Part shown: piece after piece, positions 61,391 through 64,000 of the stretch
How positions within the stretch are numbered: position 1 is the first letter of the stretch
Layout of the letters: each line of letters starts with the position of its first letter
NCBI GenBank assembly: GCA_021797555.1
Contig: JAJZZM010000001.1
Coordinates: forward strand, 166,874 to 230,873
Reading direction: 5' to 3'
Source: Thermoplasmata archaeon
GTDB lineage: Archaea > Thermoplasmatota > Thermoplasmata > Thermoplasmatales > Thermoplasmataceae
DNA length: 64,000 bases
The notes under the pieces: generated by a model
The model's database searches: none
Told to the model about the DNA's origin: nothing
What the model saw: the letters and a program-made list of their open reading frames with translations, nothing else
Made by a program: the position numbers and the translations under genes

Positions 61391-63503
61391 TTTTTATCCT
61401 CAATAATTCATCCTCGCTAAAGTGACATACATAGAAATGCCCGTTAACTTCCTTTAGTGGAGGTTTATTATCTTTGCATATTTTCTGATGGTATATACAA
61501 CGGCTGTAGAATCTACATCCTTTTTCTACATTTATAGCATTCCCTATTTCTCCTATAATTTCTATATCTCCTGGGTCCCAATCCGGAGTTGGCAGGGGTA
61601 CCGCCCTTATTAATGCTTTTGTATATGGGTGCAATGGATTCTGTATTATATCATCTGCATTGCCATATTCAACTATAACGCCCAAATACATAACCGCAAT
61701 TCGATCAGATAAATAATATACAGAAGCTATATCGTGTGATATATATATAACAGATAATTCATCTGTTTTCCTTATATTATTTAGCATGTTCATAAATCCT
61801 GCCCTTAAGGAAACATCAAGCATAGATGTCGGTTCATCTGCAATGATAAATTTTGTTTTAAGAACAAGAGCTCTTGCAGTTGCCACACGCTGTTTTTCTC
61901 CACCTGACAATTCATAAGGGAATCTATAAAGATAATTGCCAGGAGGATTTAAATTAACCTTTTTCAAGGATTCACTTACCATATCCATCATTTCTTCCGG
62001 ATTATTTGTGGCTTTATGTGCAATTATAGGTTCTGATACAATATCAAAAACAGTCATTTTTGGATTTAATGAATCGTATGGGTCTTGGAATATCATCTGT
62101 ATGTTCCTTTTAAACTCTTTGTATTCTTCTTCAGCCACTTTATTTTTTCTATTTAGTTTTGTAATGTCTATTGTTCCTTTATCTAAATGATAATATATAT
62201 TGCCGGAAGTAGCGTCGTATAATTTTATTAATGTCCTTCCTAAAGTCGTTTTCCCTGAACCAGATTCACCAACAATTCCAAGTATTTCACTTTTTCTTAG
62301 GTAGATATTTACATCATCAACAGCCCTTACAAATCTATGGGATTTTGCAAAAAGTGATCCTGCACCGGCTTTTAAATCGAAATATTTTCTTAAATCCTTT
62401 GTTTCAACTATATTTTTATCACTGACAATGTATTTTTCATCATATTTCTGAGGACTTAATTTATTTGGTTCCAGTGAGTCAGCAAAAAAACATGCACTGT
62501 AATGGTCTGGCCCTACCTTTTTTGGTTCCGGGTCACTTTGTTGGCATACATCCTTTGCAAAGTAACATCTTTCATAAAACCTGCATCCCTTTGGCAGATT
62601 TATCGGATCGGGTAATGTCCCAGGAATACCATTAACATGTTTTTTGCCATTTTTAATGCTTGGATAACTTTTTAAAAGTTCAATAGAATAAGGATTTTTT
62701 GAATTTATATATATATCTCTTGACGTGCCATATTCCATTATTTTACCTGCGTATAAAACAACTATATGATCTGCTAACTGTGATATAACACCTATATCGT
62801 GTGATATAATTATTAGAGATTTTATTTTGTTTTCCTGTTTTAATTTTTTTAACTGTGAAATTATTTCGGCCTGTGTTATCACATCCAGTCCTGTTGTCGG
62901 CTCATCTGCTATAACTATATCAGGTTTTAAGGCAAGTGCCATAGCCATTACTGCCCTCTGCTTCATGCCGCCGGATAATTCATGTGGATACGCATCAAGA
63001 ACCGATGGGTTTAAACCTGCTAATTTTACGGTTTCAATAAGTTTTTTATTGATTTCATCATCTGTGTAATCTGTATGTATTTTAAATACCTCTGCAATCT
63101 GTTTTCTTACTGTATATACCGGATTAAATGAGTTCATAGCACCCTGGAAAACCATAGATATATTTTTCCATCTCATGTTTCTCATATTTTCGTCAAGGAT
63201 CTTTTTGCTTTTTCTGCTTATTTTATTATTTTTGCCGGAAATATATGTTTTATCCTTGAAACTTATGCTACCCTCAATTATGGCATTGGATGCAAGCAAT
63301 GACATTATTGACATTGCTATTGTGCTTTTACCTGAACCTGATTCACCCAATATACCTAAAGTTTCACCCTCACTTAAGGTTAAATTTATATTTGTCAGGG
63401 CATGAACCATACCTTCAAAGGTTTTAAAGTTAACAGATAAGTTTTCTATTTTTAACAGCGGCTTATTTATTTCTTTTACTTCTACATCTTCTGCCTCAAT
63501 CAT
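61368..63503 (-). CDS. Single-chain double ATPase of peptide ABC transporter (DppD-DppF fusion)
   Basis: 711 residues: two ABC domains in one protein. First: Walker A GESGSGKST (53-61), LSGGMKQRAVMAMALA and DEPTTGLD. Second: GESGSGKTTLGRTL at about 425, LSGGEKQRVATARALVL and DEPTSMLD. Each half ends with the oligopeptide/dipeptide tail with cysteines (CRFYERCYFAKDVCQQ... and CRFYSRCIYHQKIC...), which in DppD-type proteins can bind an Fe-S cluster. Bacteria usually have two separate genes. The ATG overlaps the permease stop (ATGA); next the 113-aa membrane protein overlaps by 23 nt. Confidence 0.93.
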   Translation of the reverse strand: MIEAEDVEVKEINKPLLKIENLSVNFKTFEGMVHALTNINLTLSEGETLGILGESGSGKSTIAMSIMSLLASNAIIEGSISFKDKTYISGKNNKISRKSKKILDENMRNMRWKNISMVFQGAMNSFNPVYTVRKQIAEVFKIHTDYTDDEINKKLIETVKLAGLNPSVLDAYPHELSGGMKQRAVMAMALALKPDIVIADEPTTGLDVITQAEIISQLKKLKQENKIKSLIIISHDIGVISQLADHIVVLYAGKIMEYGTSRDIYINSKNPYSIELLKSYPSIKNGKKHVNGIPGTLPDPINLPKGCRFYERCYFAKDVCQQSDPEPKKVGPDHYSACFFADSLEPNKLSPQKYDEKYIVSDKNIVETKDLRKYFDLKAGAGSLFAKSHRFVRAVDDVNIYLRKSEILGIVGESGSGKTTLGRTLIKLYDATSGNIYYHLDKGTIDITKLNRKNKVAEEEYKEFKRNIQMIFQDPYDSLNPKMTVFDIVSEPIIAHKATNNPEEMMDMVSESLKKVNLNPPGNYLYRFPYELSGGEKQRVATARALVLKTKFIIADEPTSMLDVSLRAGFMNMLNNIRKTDELSVIYISHDIASVYYLSDRIAVMYLGVIVEYGNADDIIQNPLHPYTKALIRAVPLPTPDWDPGDIEIIGEIGNAINVEKGCRFYSRCIYHQKICKDNKPPLKEVNGHFYVCHFSEDELLRIKNESKGQS

Positions 63504-64000
63504 CTATGACCACCTACTCTTGGATTCACAACGTTATCCATGCCCCTTGATACGAATATAAATGCCAGTATAAATAATGTAATTGCGATTATAGGGGGTG
63601 CAAACCACCATGGTGCCAGGGCCAGGGCAAATGCATCGGAGTAAAATCCATCAAGCATTCCACCCCATGTTGGTACTGTTAATGGAGCTATCCCAAGTAC
63701 CTGTAATGTTGATACTGCTGCAACAGCACCACCAATATTAATTGCGGTTAAATAAACTAGTATAGGAGTAACGTTTTTTAACATATGATTTTTTAGTATC
63801 TGGAAAGTACTTGCCCCGGATACTTTTGCTGCATCAACAAAGGCCCTACTTTTAAGGCTTCTAACTATGCCTATAAGTGTAAACGATGCAAATGGCCAGC
63901 TTAAAAGCGTCAATACAAGTATTATTCCAATAAGCGATGGCCCGACTATTGCTGCTACGACTATAAGTAAAGGAAGGTTTGGTATAAGGTATATTGCCAG
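63500..64000 (-). CDS. Peptide ABC permease (DppC-like), N-terminus outside window
   Basis: The frame is open from the window edge at 64000 to a TGA at 63500 (167 codons). The EAA loop is seen as RAFVDAAKVSGASTFQILKNHMLKN, facing the ATPase, and the rest has about four membrane helices including the last at WWFAPPIIAITLFILAFIFV. End matches DppC/OppC (MDNVVNPRVGGHR). The stop overlaps the ATPase ATG by 4 nt. A DppB-like permease gene is expected just beyond the window. Confidence 0.92.
   Translation of the reverse strand: MAIYLIPNLPLLIVVAAIVGPSLIGIILVLTLLSWPFASFTLIGIVRSLKSRAFVDAAKVSGASTFQILKNHMLKNVTPILVYLTAINIGGAVAAVSTLQVLGIAPLTVPTWGGMLDGFYSDAFALALAPWWFAPPIIAITLFILAFIFVSRGMDNVVNPRVGGHR

Overview
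The window looks like chromosome of a low-G+C thermoacidophilic archaeon of the order Thermoplasmatales (Picrophilus/Ferroplasma/Acidiplasma-like). The proteasome beta subunit is very close to the Thermoplasma type. Other archaeal markers are aCPSF1, XPD, Alba, Trm56, archaeal TYW1, MptD, an ArsA-type ATPase and LysW-dependent amino-acid biosynthesis. Isoleucine is mostly ATA and the intergenic DNA is very A+T rich. Many first genes have a TATA box about 20-30 nt before the start codon and no leader. Genes inside operons use a short GGTG/AGGTGA ribosome site. Genes are packed tightly: several convergent pairs abut at 0 bp or overlap by 4-23 bp.

Layout. 1-2505 (minus): two MFS transporters and a DedA protein. 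2628-5327 (plus): 2-hydroxyacid dehydrogenase, queC, hemB. 5354-7749: a decayed GT2-GtrA protein, a PH/GRAM-like zinc-ribbon protein and a GT2-like protein. 7925-10442: a 137-aa orphan, a Vps4-like MIT-AAA ATPase and a Snf7/ESCRT-III-like coiled-coil protein, which I read as a small ESCRT-type membrane-remodelling locus. 11656-16723: lysW-lysY-lysZ-lysJ-lysX-lysK operon with two upstream palindromes and a terminator after it, followed by an Lrp/LysM-like regulator. 17618-20304: alba, a polyprenyl synthase and an ArsA ATPase with an Hsp20-like tail. 20305-31704: TYW1, an SDR, a Pit-type phosphate carrier with its PhoU-like partner, a B12-type radical SAM protein, GNAT, RNase HII, GT2, MFS, a nucleoside phosphorylase and XPD. 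32266-32415: tRNA-Asn and tRNA-CAT. 32861-34401: a Trm56-HD fusion with a winged-helix regulator. 35178-38980: CobS, a gamma-carbonic-anhydrase-like protein, and split transketolase plus transaldolase (non-oxidative pentose phosphate pathway). 38982-45005: a surface protein, aCPSF1, proteasome beta and a CPA2-type antiporter. 45171-48504: tRNA-Tyr with an intron, DNA ligase, SSB, a foreign-looking gene and tRNA-Arg. 48739-53286: sugar nucleotidyltransferase, CinA-like, DUF2240-like, Trm1, THEP1-like and MptD.

53373-64000 (minus) is a peptide-type ABC transport region: a DppC-like permease (cut by the window edge), a single-chain double ATPase (DppD-DppF fusion), a small membrane protein, and a 1711-residue binding protein that also carries Ig-like and YVTN beta-propeller domains. 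Between the ATPase end and the binding-protein gene lie a well-bounded insertion sequence (13-bp inverted repeats, 6-bp target duplication, transposase broken by one in-frame stop) and the remains of a second, IS5-like transposase.

The items most worth attention are the Vps4/Snf7-like locus with its orphan partner, the propeller-bearing binding protein, the palindromes before lysW, the THEP1 with a changed P-loop, and the interrupted IS. All functional calls come from reading the sequence by eye; no database search was run.
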